A DNA stretch of 64,000 nt, from contig JAEVLN010000011.1 of NCBI GenBank assembly GCA_018350325.1, positions 3,158,449-3,222,448 on the forward strand, in the 5' to 3' direction. How positions within the stretch are numbered: position 1 is the stretch's first letter; the number at the start of each line of letters is the position of its first letter. Position numbers and translations under genes: made by a program. Origin of the DNA: Globodera rostochiensis (lineage: Eukaryota; Nematoda; Chromadorea; Rhabditida; Heteroderidae). This document shows positions 22,230-33,775 of this stretch, piece after piece. The notes below the pieces were generated by a model. That model saw only the letters and a program-made list of their open reading frames with translations, made no database searches and was not told where the DNA came from.

Positions 22230-22865
22230 TTTGAAGGGTCATTCGTTAATTTTGAGAGGGAACTAATATGGCTCTCGTTCGCTTCAACGAAGCTAAATCG
22301 AATCGCGGAAGAAGCCTCCTTTCATTCCGGGGCTTCGAATATTGCTATGAAAGGGACGCCAACATAGAAGGAGGAAATATGGCTTTCCCCTATTTTATCC
22401 AGACTGGGATATGCTGCCCTTGCTATGCTTTTTAAGAGAATATGGTCAACGGAAGTGCTACTAAACCGGGCGATGTGGTTACCGCTTCCAAGGAAAAAAA
22501 TCCTATATCCCCTAAGGTAACTGCTATTGCGCTGACCATCTGTATAAAGGTAAAAGGATTTTAATGAAGCATGCAACATTTCCCTTACCCTTACTTCTGT
22601 AAGCGTAGGGCAAATTCTTTAGCATCTATTGCATACTGCGGGAAGGTACTGGTACGGTAGATGGAGCGAATACCGAACCATAAGTTAATTGATAAAAAAA
22701 TGAGAAATACAATCTTTTAGAAAGTTTAAAAGAGGTGAAATTCCCTTTAATACGAGCTATTCCTTCCGCTAACGCACTTAGTATAGCTAGAATAACCGGG
22801 TAAAATCCATTATAAAACTCAGCCAACGTTTTCGAAACTACTCCTTAGAAGAACCATACTTTCCT
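22230..22865. other. Possible plant-mitochondrial-like insertion
   Basis: Composition and texture change abruptly: mixed-base sequence without homopolymers or the local repeat words. It has stretches such as GAAGCCCCGGAATGAAAGGA (minus strand), in the style of non-coding plant mitochondrial DNA. No intact gene is visible; a 66-codon minus-strand frame at 22626-22826 is not recognisable. The organellar assignment is an impression from style, not an alignment. Confidence 0.28.
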
Positions 22866-22879
22866 TCTATTACGTTTGA

Positions 22880-23025
22880 GAGAGTATTGGCGTTGCCCGG
22901 TTCGACCGCCGTACTGCCCTGGACGTGCTTCAGTACAAATGGCCTGGCAATTCGACAAGAATGGCACTCGCTACAAAATGGGGCGTGTTACGGCCGGCCA
23001 TAATCATCCCGAAAATTTTGCGAAA
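22880..23025 (+). pseudogene. FLYWCH-type zinc-finger fragment
   Basis: The + strand frame reads REYWRCPVRPPYCPGRASVQ, then about 20 residues later AGHNHPENF. The order YWRC, C, R, H-N-H-P is that of a FLYWCH finger, a domain common in nematode Mutator-like transposases and in some nuclear proteins. Only the second part of one finger is present and no flanking exon was found. It is probably a transposon-derived or broken gene fragment. Confidence 0.5.
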
Positions 23026-23208
23026 TATTCTGTAATATTGTTGGAAATAAATTTGTAATTTATTAAGCGAATAGGTAAGAGAATGCGCTACAACTACAAT
23101 TTTGCGAAAAGAAGACACCATGAAGAAGTCCGTTTCGAATTAGGAGTTTTCTAAATTTTTAAGTGCGCATTTAAATAAATCCATTTTCTTTGAAAACTGT
23201 CCCCACGT

Positions 23209-23929
23209 TAGAGCCCGGTAAAAAAAAATTTCCGGGAACGGGAACGGGAACGGGATTTTCAAAAAGAACGGGACGGGAATCCCGAACGGGAATCCCGTCT
23301 TTTTCCCGTTCCCGTAGAAATCCCGTTTAATTTTTAACGGGAATCCCGCGGGAACGGGAAAATTTTTGAAAATTTTTAAACTAAGAATTTTTAGAAATTT
23401 TTTTTGGCGGGCACTTTGCGATAAATTTCTGATATACAATTGGAGGGTCCGACAACGCCGATAGGCGCCGTCGGAAAATTTTGCATTTTTTGCTCAATTT
23501 GATAAGAGATTTGCTACCAAAATCTTAAAAATACGGTATTTTTTAAGCTTTTGAAATCTTAATTGATTCAGAAAATCAGAAACCAACAGAATATGGCACA
23601 TTTTGGGTGGGTTCGGCGGTGCCGATAGGCGCCGCCGTTAAAAAAAATTTGAAATTTAAGCATTTTTGTGATGAAAATTGGTCCAAAATTGTTAAATTTT
23701 TGAAAACATTTCGCCAAGAAAAAATAAACGGAAACGGGAAAAATACTGAAATAAAATTTCCGGGAACGGGAACGGGAACGGGGTTTTCAAAAAGAACGGG
23801 ACGGGAATCCCGAACGGGAATCCCGTCTTTTTCCCGTTCCCGTAAAAAATCCCGCTGGGCAAAAAAGACGGGAACGGGACCGGGATTCCCGTACTTTTCC
23901 CGCGGGAATCCCGTTCCCGCCGGGCTCTA
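23209..23929. mobile_element. hAT-type non-autonomous element with ACGGGAATCCCG arms
   Basis: The element starts TAGAGCCCGG (23209) and ends with its inverse CCGGGCTCTA (23929). It is flanked on both sides by the identical 8-bp word CCCCACGT (23201-23208 and 23930-23937). An 8-bp target-site duplication and TA-G ends are typical of hAT elements. Each arm is made of iterated GGGAACGGGAACGGG and GGGAATCCCG words. The interior holds the GGCGCCTATCGGC/GCCGATAGGCGCC motif but no transposase. A relative is at 46281-47141. Confidence 0.88.
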
Positions 23930-23984
23930 CCCCACGTGATATGAGGGGTAAACGTTGAAAAATTCAAATATATTTACCAATTTT

Positions 23985-24215
23985 TCCGTTCGGTACTTTT
24001 TTCGGGACTCAAATTTTGTTCGGTCGCCTTCGGTACTCAAATTTTTTCGGTCGGTACTTTTCGGTAAAGTACCGAAAAAGAACCGGTACCGAATAGTACG
24101 AAAAAATCCAAAAAGGTTCGGTCGGTACTTTTCGGTAAAGTAACGAAGCCTGAGTACCGAAAAGTACCGAAAAAGCTTCGGTACTTTCCCGTACCGACCG
24201 AACACTAATTCCAAT
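23985..24215. repeat. TTCGGTACTTTTCGG foldback repeat
   Basis: Iterated TTCGGTACTTTTCGGTAAAG and its inverse (AGTACCGAAAAGTACCGAA) fill the interval. The right end reads GTACCGACCGAACACTA, a hAT-like TA end; the left end is not clearly defined, so no duplication could be checked. Confidence 0.7.
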
Positions 24216-24580
24216 CCCTTCACATTGAACCGAGTTACAAGAATATAAGTGGTTTTGGCGCGCCAACCCAAAGGGGGGACCCTTTTGGGGTTTTCATCAT
24301 GACATTTTTTAACGCTACATCATCAGAAAAAAGTCTTTTCCTACTAATTCCGACCTGCTGATCACGAATCTGCACTCTGTTTTTGATTTTAGTTACAGTT
24401 ATGGTCTTAAATTTGAAAAAAAATCAATGTTCACCAAAAAAATCAAAAAAAAATTCTAGAAACGCGGCGAAGCCGCGTCCTTGAGCGCGAAGCGCTTTAT
24501 CATCATCTAATCGATTCCAACAACACCCCCATCTATCTTCACTAGTTTTAAATTTAGACTAAATTTGTAACAAAAAATTG

Positions 24581-27500
24581 ATGATGGAGCAGCCCCTAAA
24601 AATACTTTACATTTGTGGAACTCAAGGCGATGATGAGAACGGTGATGGAAGTGAAATTAAGCCAGTCAAGACCCTATTGCGCGCTCTTCAACTTTCAAAC
24701 GTACCGTCAGAAGTCGATTACCGGATTTTTGTGCCTTCGACCAAAGATGACCTTGATTGTCAAAGGCTTTGGGATAAGCCGTCGAAATCGGCGATGAAGA
24801 AGGCCATTAGTCGGTGGGAAGAAGATCGCCGTAAGCGGGAAAAAGCAAATAAACTGACAGAAAGCAACGAAAAACATCTTGAAAAGGTAACAAAAGGAGC
24901 TCCAATACGATTTGTCGATATATTTCGGTCTATTGGTTTGAGTCAGGCCCGTAGCCAGGGGGGGGGGAATCCCCCCCCCCCCCCCCGAAATGAAATTTGA
25001 GAGGAAAAAAACCATAGGGGCAGTGGCGTAACTGGGGGGGGGGGGCCAAGGGGGCCCGGGCCCCCCCCCCCCCGAAATGTTTTTTGAGGAAAAAAAACAA
25101 GAGGGGGGACCCTATTGTTTTGCAAAATTAATCATTTTTGGGCCAAATTCCATAAAAAAACTCAAAAATTTTTCTCGGGGCGCCTATCGGCACCGCCGAC
25201 CACCACCCCCCCCCCCCAGAAGTTTTAAAAAAAACTTGCATTTTTTTAAAAATTCGAAAATAGGCGATCTCGATTTTTACGCTATCTTTAAACAAAAATG
25301 TTAAAAATATTAAAAAATTTAACGAAAATCGAATTATTTTTTTTGGAAAAAATTTCTTTAGAAAAATGCAATAAAACTCAATTGAGTAAAAACGGAATTT
25401 TTGGAGAAATTTCTTAACAAAAAAAGCAATAAAAAAAGAAAAATACACCCTAACTATAAGGATCCTTTTTCAGAATTTTCAAAAATGTCCCCTAAAATTG
25501 ACTTTTTCGCGACTTGAATTCCGCCACCAAAAAAAAAAGCTTATTTTCAAAAATTTTCTCTGAAATGCCTTTAATCTGCATATAAGAATTTTTATTGCTT
25601 ATTACTTCTATTACGAAATTTGCCCATGTTTGCTATTTTGAAATTTTTTATCCATATAATTATCGGACCTAGCAATGAGTTCTGAGCTAGCTTGACCTAA
25701 AATACCATTTTTGACAATAGTGATTTTTTGTTTTTATTTTTTGATGTTTTTAGCACGATATCACGATATAAGTACACATAAGTGCCTTTGTTTGCTCAAT
25801 AAAATTAAATTATAAATTGAGTTTTGGGTGCACTATTTGTGCTCTTCTTAATCACACCAAGAGCAGCGTGTTTAGGAAAGATCTGCCGAAATGAACCAAA
25901 ATGTTGTCCGAGAAAAACGCTTGGAGGAAGCAAAGAATGTCCAAATCAAATTGGACCCTTCTTTACCAGAAGCAGTTCGTGCAAAAATTCGAAATTGCCC
26001 TGAATTGAGCGGCCAGCGTGTGAAAGTATTTGCATTTGTGCACCGTTTGAGACAACAGAGTTATATTTGGTTCAAGAAATTAAAATCACCGGCTTTTTCA
26101 GGAAAGAATCTGTCATTTCTCGTGCTTCGTGACGGCACTGGGTTTCTTCAAAGCGTGCTCACCGGGTCCCTCTGTCAGACTTACGATGCACTCACATTGA
26201 CCACTGAAAGTTCTGTTTGTGTTTATGGCCAGGTGTTCTGTTAAAAAAATGCACTTTGTGACAACGCTCACCCACAGATCAACAAATTGCCTGCCGGTAA
26301 AGTGGCGCCGGGAGGAATTGAATTGGTGGCCGATTATTGGGAGCTCATCCACGGCGCTCCCCCGGGAGGGGTGGACAATGTACTAAATGTGGAGTCCAAC
26401 GTGGACGTGAAGCTGGACAACCGTCACTTGGTGCTGCGCGGTGAGAATTGTGCTGCCATTCTTCGAATTCGCGCAGCTGTGACACGCGCGATTCGCGAAC
26501 ACTTTAATGAGGCTAAATATACGGAAGTGTGTCCGCCCACTTTGGTGCAGACGCAGGTCAACACTTTCAGTTTACTCGACATTTTCTATTACCCTTTCCT
26601 TTTGTGTGCAATTCTAGCCAGGGCCATAACCACAAAAAATTTTCGGGGGGTAAATCCAAAAAAACTTGCTATGATGGCCATCCAAAAATTACAATTACAA
26701 ATTTTGCAAAACAAAAAGGGTCCCCTCTATGTTTTTTTTCTCAAATTTCATTTCGGGGGGGGGCAGCTGCCCCTGGCTACGGGCCTAATCCTAGCGTTAA
26801 AAATAGAAACACCCAGTTCGGTCTTTGGCATTTGTTGTTCGCAAATCGATCCGTAAAAGATTACAGGTTGAAGGTGGTTCAACGCTTTTTTCGATGAAAT
26901 TCTTCGGAGAATCTGCCTATCTGACTCAATCGTCTCAGCTTTACCTTGAAACGTGTATTGCCTCATTGGGCGACTGTTATTGCATTTCGCAATCGTACAG
27001 AGCGGAGAAGTCGCGCACACGACGCCATTTAGCCGAGTATTCGCATGTGGAGGCAGAATTTCCGTTTATTACTTTTGAAGGTAACAGTTTCTGGGGTATA
27101 TTGGCCGAACAAAGTAAGCACGACATTTTAGATTTGATGCAGCGAATTGAGGAAATGATGTGCAATTCGGTTGAGAGAGTGATGGCCGACCCGGAAATTC
27201 GCGACCTCATCCAACAACAATGGCAGAACGAAAAGGTTAAACGTACCCACACTTAGTGATCTCATATCGATTGTTCGCTGAATAATCCATTGGACTGAAG
27301 TTGTTAGAAAATAGTTTTAGGGCTTTTCTAGCACATTCTTTAGGATTACCCCCGGATTTGACCCCGTTCGATTGGTTAGTGGACTGGGTTGACCAGGATC
27401 GATCTTAAGCCGTTTTAGGACTCGCAATTAAAAAAGGAATTTGTTCTTCCAAAACGGCCTTTTCTGCGGATGACTTACGGTGAGGCGATTGAGTGGCTCC

Positions 27501-27993
27501 AAAAGCATGAAGTGATGAACGAAGAGGGGAAACCGTTCCTGTTCGGAGAGGACATTCCCGAAGGCCCAGAGCGTTTCATGACCGACACAATTGGAGAGGT
27601 TCTCGCGACATTCTGTCCAAGTTCCGACGCGTCCATTTCCTTTAGCCAATTCTTCTCAACCGTTTTCCGCACGGAATAAAAGCATTTTACATGTCGCGCT
27701 GTGAAGATCACTCGGAATTGACAGAATCTGTCGATCTGTTGATGCCGGGCGTAGGCGAAATTGTCGGAGGATCAATGAGAATTTGGAAGGAGGACGAACT
27801 ACTTCAAGCCTTTCGAAAAGTGGAAATTGACCCCAAACCGTACTATTGGTATGTGGACCAGCGAAAATATGGAGGATGCCCTCACGGCGGCTTTGGCCTT
27901 GGCCTGGAGCGCTTTGTATGTTGGCTGTCCAACCAGCATCACATTCGCGATGTGTGCCTCTACCCCCGATACATTGGGCGATGCGCACCCTAA
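24581..27993 (+). CDS. nars-1: Cytosolic asparaginyl-tRNA synthetase
   Basis: Class IIb synthetase that charges tRNA-Asn. Exons: 24581-24886, 25876-26059, 26102-26232, 26278-26556, 26867-27080, 27132-27235, 27437-27598 and 27646-27993. The start ATG opens the eukaryote-specific N-terminal extension ([20 protein letters not shown]). The OB fold reads [13 protein letters not shown] then [12 protein letters not shown]. The catalytic core has [32 protein letters not shown], motif 2 [31 protein letters not shown] and motif 3 [13 protein letters not shown], ending [17 protein letters not shown]. The introns at 26060-26101 (42 bp) and 27081-27131 (51 bp) are multiples of 3 without stops, so they look like coding insertions until compared with the family. 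Introns 24887-25875 and 26557-26866 contain G/C-run MITE sequence. Confidence 0.96.
24940..25205. mobile_element. CGTAGCCAGG-family MITE fragments in nars-1 intron 1
   Basis: Fragments include GGCCCGTAGCCAGGGGGGGG at 24946, a second start CAGTGGCGTAACTGGGGGG at 25021, long G-run/C-run pairs, and the GGCGCCTATCGGCACCGCCGA word near 25179. Ends are degraded, so no target duplication could be confirmed. Confidence 0.65.
26612..26792. mobile_element. CGTAGCCAGG-family MITE in nars-1 intron 4
   Basis: It opens TAGCCAGGGCC and closes CCCCTGGCTACGGGCC. The interior shows the family hallmarks: CAAAAATTACAATT, AAAAAGGGTCCCC, TTTTTTCTCAAATTTCATTTC, then a G run. It is wholly intronic. Confidence 0.75.
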
Positions 27994-28295
27994 TGGATAG
28001 ACGAAGAACCACTCTCCGATTGTTGTTTCCGAATTTATTTTTGTGGAAATGTATAGACGCCCGTATCCAGAGATGTACGTTCCAAGGTTCTGTTGCACTT
28101 TACGCGTCATTCGAGCCAAAATAAACTATGTGTGTGGCTTTTAAGCGTCAAAAAATATAAACAAAGCTAGCAGCAAATTATTAAGCCGATTGTGTGCAAA
28201 ATTACATAGGGAATTTAATTTACAATTAATGTCGTCCAATTGTTTTTCCCACACTCCTTCCACTTTTACCAACCGTCCGTTCAATTCTCGGCTGT

Positions 28296-31200
28296 TCAGA
28301 ATTGAACAGTTCCATTTTTTTTGAGTGCGATCGCGTCGAGAATCGCCTTCCTTTTAGCGTGGTAGCGCGCTTGTAGCTCATTCAGCTCCGTTTCCATCTC
28401 TTTCTCCAAAAGCTCCTTCCGTCGTAGTAATTCTTCTGTCGAAAGTCCACTCAACTGAAAAACATTCTTACTCATTCGGATTATTAAAAAGTAATTTTCT
28501 AACAAGACCGTTTTGCGAAAGTATAAAATTTGAAAGTGCAGTCAACCCATCTCATCACCACCCATATAACGTTATTAACCCCGCTGAAAGTATAAAATTA
28601 TACATAAAATACCAGCACTCACAAAGCTGTAGTCGCACTGGCCGTTCATTGCCTGCCTAAATGCCGCGTTCAACGCATTGTTATAGCTGCCCGGGTCCCA
28701 TGTTGAGCTCGCCGTCTGGTCCCAACAGCCGACTTCTCCCGCCGCTTGACGGCCGTCAAAATTATTCAAAGCCTTTTGGTTTAGTTTCATCAATTCCAAA
28801 TCGCTGGTCAAGACGGCGTCGATTCTTGCGGTCAAGTGAGATTTCTGCTGCTGTTCATAAGAGGGTGGCGCTGGGTTAACACCTGACGGATGAGCCACTG
28901 GAGGTCCAGACATCTCATGAAGATCAACAGGTCCCCCCTGTTCCCAAGCTCCTAAATTCAAGTCCATCCTAACTCTGCCATGTCAATTTGTGTTTGCAGA
29001 CCTAGCGCCCTAAGCGACTGTTCCCCGTGTTGGATGAGCGTCCCATCATCGTAATTCACCGCGTCGGTCCTCAGTGAAAATGTCCGTTCCTCCACAGCCT
29101 CCACACCCTTTTCGACGCCCTCTCCCGTCGAATTTAAAGTCGAATAATCAATTTCCCGTGCTGATTGAGAATAATGCTTTAGACAAAGAAAAAATGTTTA
29201 TTTTCTTAATCTTCACTAAGCGAAAGATTACCGCTTCCTGTAGTAAATATTGTGCGGCGATGTCCTGTGCATTTGCAATCATTTCTCGCACAACTTTGGG
29301 CCCTTTGGCGTTTTGAACAAATTGATGCTAAAGAAAATAATTTAGAGAAAAGCGCACTGGTCCAGTAATATTGCTACCCTTTAATTATTATTTTACGTTT
29401 TACCTTCAGAAGCAAATCTGCCGTTGCCCGATCCTCTGGATTTTTCACCAAACAAATTGCGATAATGTTTTGGAACGGTTCAGTCCATTCTTCCAGAATT
29501 TTCAAAGTCGGCGGTGGTTTGGTGGGAATCATAAAAATGGCCTAAACCCATTATTAAATCAATTAGCTAAAAGTAAATACTCTCATCGGATGAATTTCTG
29601 CGTGCGGCGGCCGTCCCTCGGCCATTTCAATTGCGGTAATTCCCAGAGACCAAATGTCCGCCTTCATGTCGTAGCCCATCTCCTGTATCAGCTCAGGGGC
29701 CATCCTTAAAATCGTGCCAAATAAGAGAGAATGACGGATGACCGACCAACCAGAATGGAGTCCCAATGACCTAAACAATATTTTGCATCAATCAGACAAA
29801 AGCAATCCCTTCGCATTTTCCATACCGTATTTCGTTTTGCCATTGTGTCTGTTATTTGGCCGGCTACGCCAAAATCGGCGAGCTAAAGTTTGATCAGCAT
29901 AGACCAATTATGGTAAATTCAATGTTTTCACACCTTGGCATTACCATCCATGTTCAGCAAAATGTTCCCTTCAAATTCCGTTTAAGTCAAATTCAGCTAA
30001 GAATAAGCAACCAGCTTTGATATCTCTGTGAATCTTCTTCAACCCGTGCAAATAATTGAGCCCTAAAAGTGTGTCTTTGAGAATCGCGCTAATTTCGCAT
30101 TCGTTCAATGTTTTCCGTCGCAGACGCATTATGTCGGATACGGAACCAGCGCCACAGTACTCCATAACAATCTGAAATCCTTCAGTTTTAAGACATAATT
30201 CCGGAGTTAGTTCTAACCCAAAGGTCGGAGTCCTTGAAGTAACTTCCATAGTACTTAACGACGTGCCGAGAATCACACTGTTGCATGATCGTTATCTCTT
30301 TGATGATTTCCTGAAGGTCGGTATCCACCGGCACCTTAAAACAGCCGACATTATGGAAAAAAGAACAAAAGAATAAATTGCCCCTCCATTTTGCCAAAAC
30401 GCACTCAGTTTACCATTTTAACTGCAAGCGTGTGCCCGCTCTCCCTGTGCAAAGCTCTGTGTACGGAGCCGTACGATCTGTAATTTGGGTAAACAGCTCT
30501 ATTATCACCGAAATTGGTAATAGTTAAGGTTGTACCAGCGAGCTCTGTCTGTTCTGATTTCTAAAAAAGCGACCAGAGCACATCTCCGGTTTGTACCCTC
30601 CATTTTAAAAAAAAATAAAATTGTTTTTAAAAGATAAAATATTTCTAAGAGTTTCAAAGTTGTAGAATCCGAATCTGACCTTCGTTTCGGAAATCCTTAA
30701 GAATTGCGGTCCCGCTTGTTTTTTTTCTCAAAATTTAATTTCGGGGGGGGGGGGCAAGGGCGTAGCCAGGAATTTTTTTCGGGGGGGGGGGGGGGGCAAG
30801 GCGTAGCCAGGAATTTTTTTCGGGGGGGGGCCGATCCAAAAAGTCGATTCCTAGGGATGTGGAGTGTATTTTTGGTCCAAAAATTACAAAATTTTGAAAA
30901 ACAAAAGGGTCCCTCCTTTTGTTTTTTTCTCTCAAAACGGGGGGGGGGGGGGGCCCCCCCCCCCCCCCTTGGCTACGCCTTGATTCTACCCCGATAAGAA
31001 TTGAATTCAAGGGCGTAGCCAGGAATTTTTTTCGGGGGGGGGGCCCGATCCAAAAGTCGATTCTTAGGGGTGTATTTTATGAAAAATCAAAAAAAAGTCG
31101 ATTCTTAAAGGTGTATTTCTGGTCCAAAAATTACAAAATTTTGAAAAACAATAGGGTCCCCAAAAAAATTTTCGGGGGGGGGGGGGGGGCCCCACGGCAC

Positions 31201-32341
31201 CCCCCCCCCCCTGGCTACGCCCTTGATTGAATTGTTTTGTTTTCTCATTATTACAAACTTTTTTGTGCATTTTTTGAAGACTTTAAGCTTTTTGGGTTCA
31301 TGCATAAATTATTTTTCACATGTCTAAAATTTTTAAAAAATGTTCGAATTCGAGTTCGGAATGCTTCGCAAAATCCGAGCTCGGATTCATGTTCTACGCA
31401 TTTTTTTACCTTAGAAAACTTGGCCCCAAACTCATTCAACTTTTTGCTTTTTTCTTGTAAGTTTGCGCTTTTTGAATGATTTTGAGGCCAAAAATAATTC
31501 TTGAAAAATTTTGCAGATTGTTCTCTGGGTTCGGATTGATCGAAACTAAGGTCGATTCGACTCTTCACCCCTGAAATTAGTTCAAAAGGATAAAAATAGA
31601 ACTGGACCAACCCTTCGCCAATTTTGCTGACTACATCAAATACTTCGTCGGGCGCCCTGCTCAATTCTGCCGGTTGTAACTTGAACGAATTACTAAAAAA
31701 TGATTAGAATTCTATTGACAACAAATAACTAAGGCGAGGATTTTTAGTTATTTAACTATTTTTTATGCAGCTTTGTTTTGACAAATTATGCACGAAAAAC
31801 ATGTTTTTAGTCGAAAATTTTGTCGTTTTAACGTCACTATTCGTAACTAAAAAAAACTATTTCGGGGTTTTTGTCACTAAAATAGTGACGAAGGCTTTTC
31901 GTCACTATTTTCGCGACGGCGTTTTTTTCAAAAAATTTCATTAAAAAAATTAAATAAAATCCGAATTTTTCTTGCCAAGATCACTAAATTTTTGAAAAAT
32001 TTTCATAAAAAAAATAATAAAATTCGTGTTTCTTCTTGATAGGATTTTGTGTTTTTTAGGCGACTTTTTGCAATTTTTTTTTGCCTAAAAGTAGCACTCT
32101 ACTGATTGCTAATTTTACCATGTGAAAAACAAGTTTTTAAGCTATTAGTCATTTTTACACACATTTTTTCATCACTATTTTCGCTTATAAACCCGGATTT
32201 TGGCCACTATTTTGGCACTTTTTCGCCACTATTTAGTTAACTATTTAGAGCTTTTTCTTAACTAAATATCCTTGCCCTACAAATAACGTACGGGTCGGGT
32301 GTTCTTCGTATGTGATCGTCATCGTTCTCATCATTTTGCAT
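28296..32341 (-). CDS. cst-1: Hippo/MST Ste20-family kinase with SARAH domain
   Basis: Orthologue of MST1/2 (Drosophila hippo); nematodes have cst-1 and cst-2 and I cannot tell which this is. Exon 1 is 32292-32341 ([17 protein letters not shown]) with donor GTACGT. Exon 2 is 31612-31692, giving [15 protein letters not shown], and its GG joins A-TCG for [21 protein letters not shown] near 30475. Then come [34 protein letters not shown] with [62 protein letters not shown] and HAEIHPMR. All catalytic motifs (VAVK, HRD, DFG, APE) are intact. The C-terminus is a SARAH coiled coil, [20 protein letters not shown] onward, ending 28296. The linker is only partly resolved (28575-29350). Introns between exons 1-2 and 2-3 contain repeats. 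The gene is convergent with nars-1, about 300 bp away. Confidence 0.94.
30725..31007. mobile_element. Nested CGTAGCCAGG-family MITE copies in cst intron
   Basis: At least two overlapping starts (CAAGGGCGTAGCCAGG at 30759, CAAGGCGTAGCCAGG at 30797) and one end (TTGGCTACGCCTTG near 30969). The interior has GGTCCAAAAATTACAAAATT and AAAAGGGTCCC. Nesting obscures individual boundaries. Confidence 0.75.
31008..31225. mobile_element. Complete CGTAGCCAGG MITE with 8-bp duplication
   Basis: It starts CAAGGGCGTAGCCAGG and ends CTGGCTACGCCCTTG, flanked by identical ATTGAATT at 31000-31007 and 31226-31233. The body of 218 bp holds TCGATTCTTAGGGGTGTATT, AAAATTACAAAATTTTG, then G-run/C-run. The 8-bp duplication and CA-G ends indicate hAT mobilisation. 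It lies in the intron between cst exons 2 and 3. Confidence 0.88.
31695..32285. other. AT-rich first intron of the cst kinase
   Basis: Strongly AT-rich. GTCACTATTT and its inverse AAATAGTGAC recur several times at 31830-32230, making small palindromes. No exon is seen. Confidence 0.55.
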
Positions 32342-33410
32342 TTCCAGTAGTCGAAAATTAAAAGAAGACACTTCAGTAACTAATGATGAGTGAAAAAAAC
32401 ATAAGCGTTTATATAATAAACTTATCATTTCGATCGACTCAGGGACGAAGAATATATATGAATTTAATGTTTACAAAGAATATTGACGAAGGAAAATTTT
32501 ATCGGTTTTGTGACAAGAAGCTATTCAGTTTATGAGATTATCCAGCGAAAGAATTGGAAGCATTGATGAGTAGGGCGGCGATTTATATGGATAAAAAATC
32601 TCGAAATATGGCCATAAAATATGGATGAAAAATCGCAAATATGGACCAAATATGGATAAAAATTGCAAAATATGAGAAAATTTTTCAAATATAGCAAAAA
32701 ATGGGCAAAAAATATCCTAATTGAAGTAATAAGAGAAATAAAAATTTTTATATGCAAATTAAAGGCATTTCAGAGAAAATTTTTGAAAATAAGCAGAATT
32801 TAATAATTTTCATTTTTTGGTGGCAGAATTTTTAGTCGTGAAAAAGTCAATTTTTAGGGGTGCATTTTTGAAAATTTTTAAAAAGTCGATCCTTAGGGGT
32901 GTATTTTTCGTTTTTATTGCATTTTGGAAAAATATGGATTATAAAATGGGCTCTAGATGCTCCAACCAAAGCTAAAAACACCATTTATAGCATTTATACG
33001 CTGTTCCGAGTTCGCCGCCCTATTGATGAGGCAGAAGAGAAAGCTTAAGGGATTGAGGAAATTAGAACAGACAAAAGGATGGAAAAAAGAATGAACGGAG
33101 GAAGGGATAGAAGTTGTAAAGTGTAAATAATGAAGCGAAAAGATCGAAGCCAAGCAGAATCAGAAAGGAGGGAATGGACCGGAAGGGAATGGCAGTGTAA
33201 AGTAAAGGAAATGGAACAAAATGATGCGAGCGAACAGAAGGGGATAGTGGGAAAGGGTTTTGATTACTCACCTAAATGTTGATCAGATTTAATTTGACCA
33301 TTGCCTTTTTCGCTGTCAACAAGCGACGGCGTAACGGAGATCCATTGGCCCATCCTTTTCACATTTGATGCGTCTGTGATTGTTAATTAGCATATAAAAA
33401 GGAACGGACC

Positions 33411-33562
33411 CCAATTCGTTTTTGGCCAATTCGTTTTTTACCCAATTCGTTTTTTGTCTATATAAACTAGTACAAAATAGGAAGAGCGCAGACAGTAAGA
33501 AGGTTAGAGTGCCTATACTTATAACACACAAAAAACGAATTGGGCAAAAAACGAATTGGGTA
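33411..33562. repeat. Small foldback with CCAATTCGTTTTTTG arms
   Basis: The left arm has three copies of CCAATTCGTTTTT(T) at 33411-33450. The right arm at 33531-33562 has CAAAAAACGAATTGGG twice. The 80-bp interior is unrelated. It has the same arm style as the larger foldback repeats in this window. Confidence 0.82.
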
Positions 33563-33661
33563 TTTACCATAAAAAAGATCAATCAATTCAATTGTTGTTT
33601 ATCTTGAGATGGGATAGGCACTCGTGATGAACAGGGACACTATAACTTACTAGCAAATTTG

Positions 33662-33775
33662 CAGGCGTGACGCAGTGGTGTTTCAAAACGTTGGCATACT
33701 GTATTTATGCAACACAACAATGCCTTATTTGCTCTGACCCAGGGGTTCGAACCCGATAGACTGTATGGATGAATT
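33662..33775 (+). repeat. tRNA-derived SINE-like repeat
   Basis: GTGACGCAGTGGTG resembles a Pol III box A and GGTTCGAACCC is a good box B about 75 bp later, but the spacing and stems do not make a normal cloverleaf. It is best read as a tRNA-derived SINE or tRNA pseudogene. Confidence 0.5.

Noticed and set aside
33662..33775. Functional tRNA gene
   Set aside because: Box A and box B are present but too far apart and without paired arms; better a SINE.
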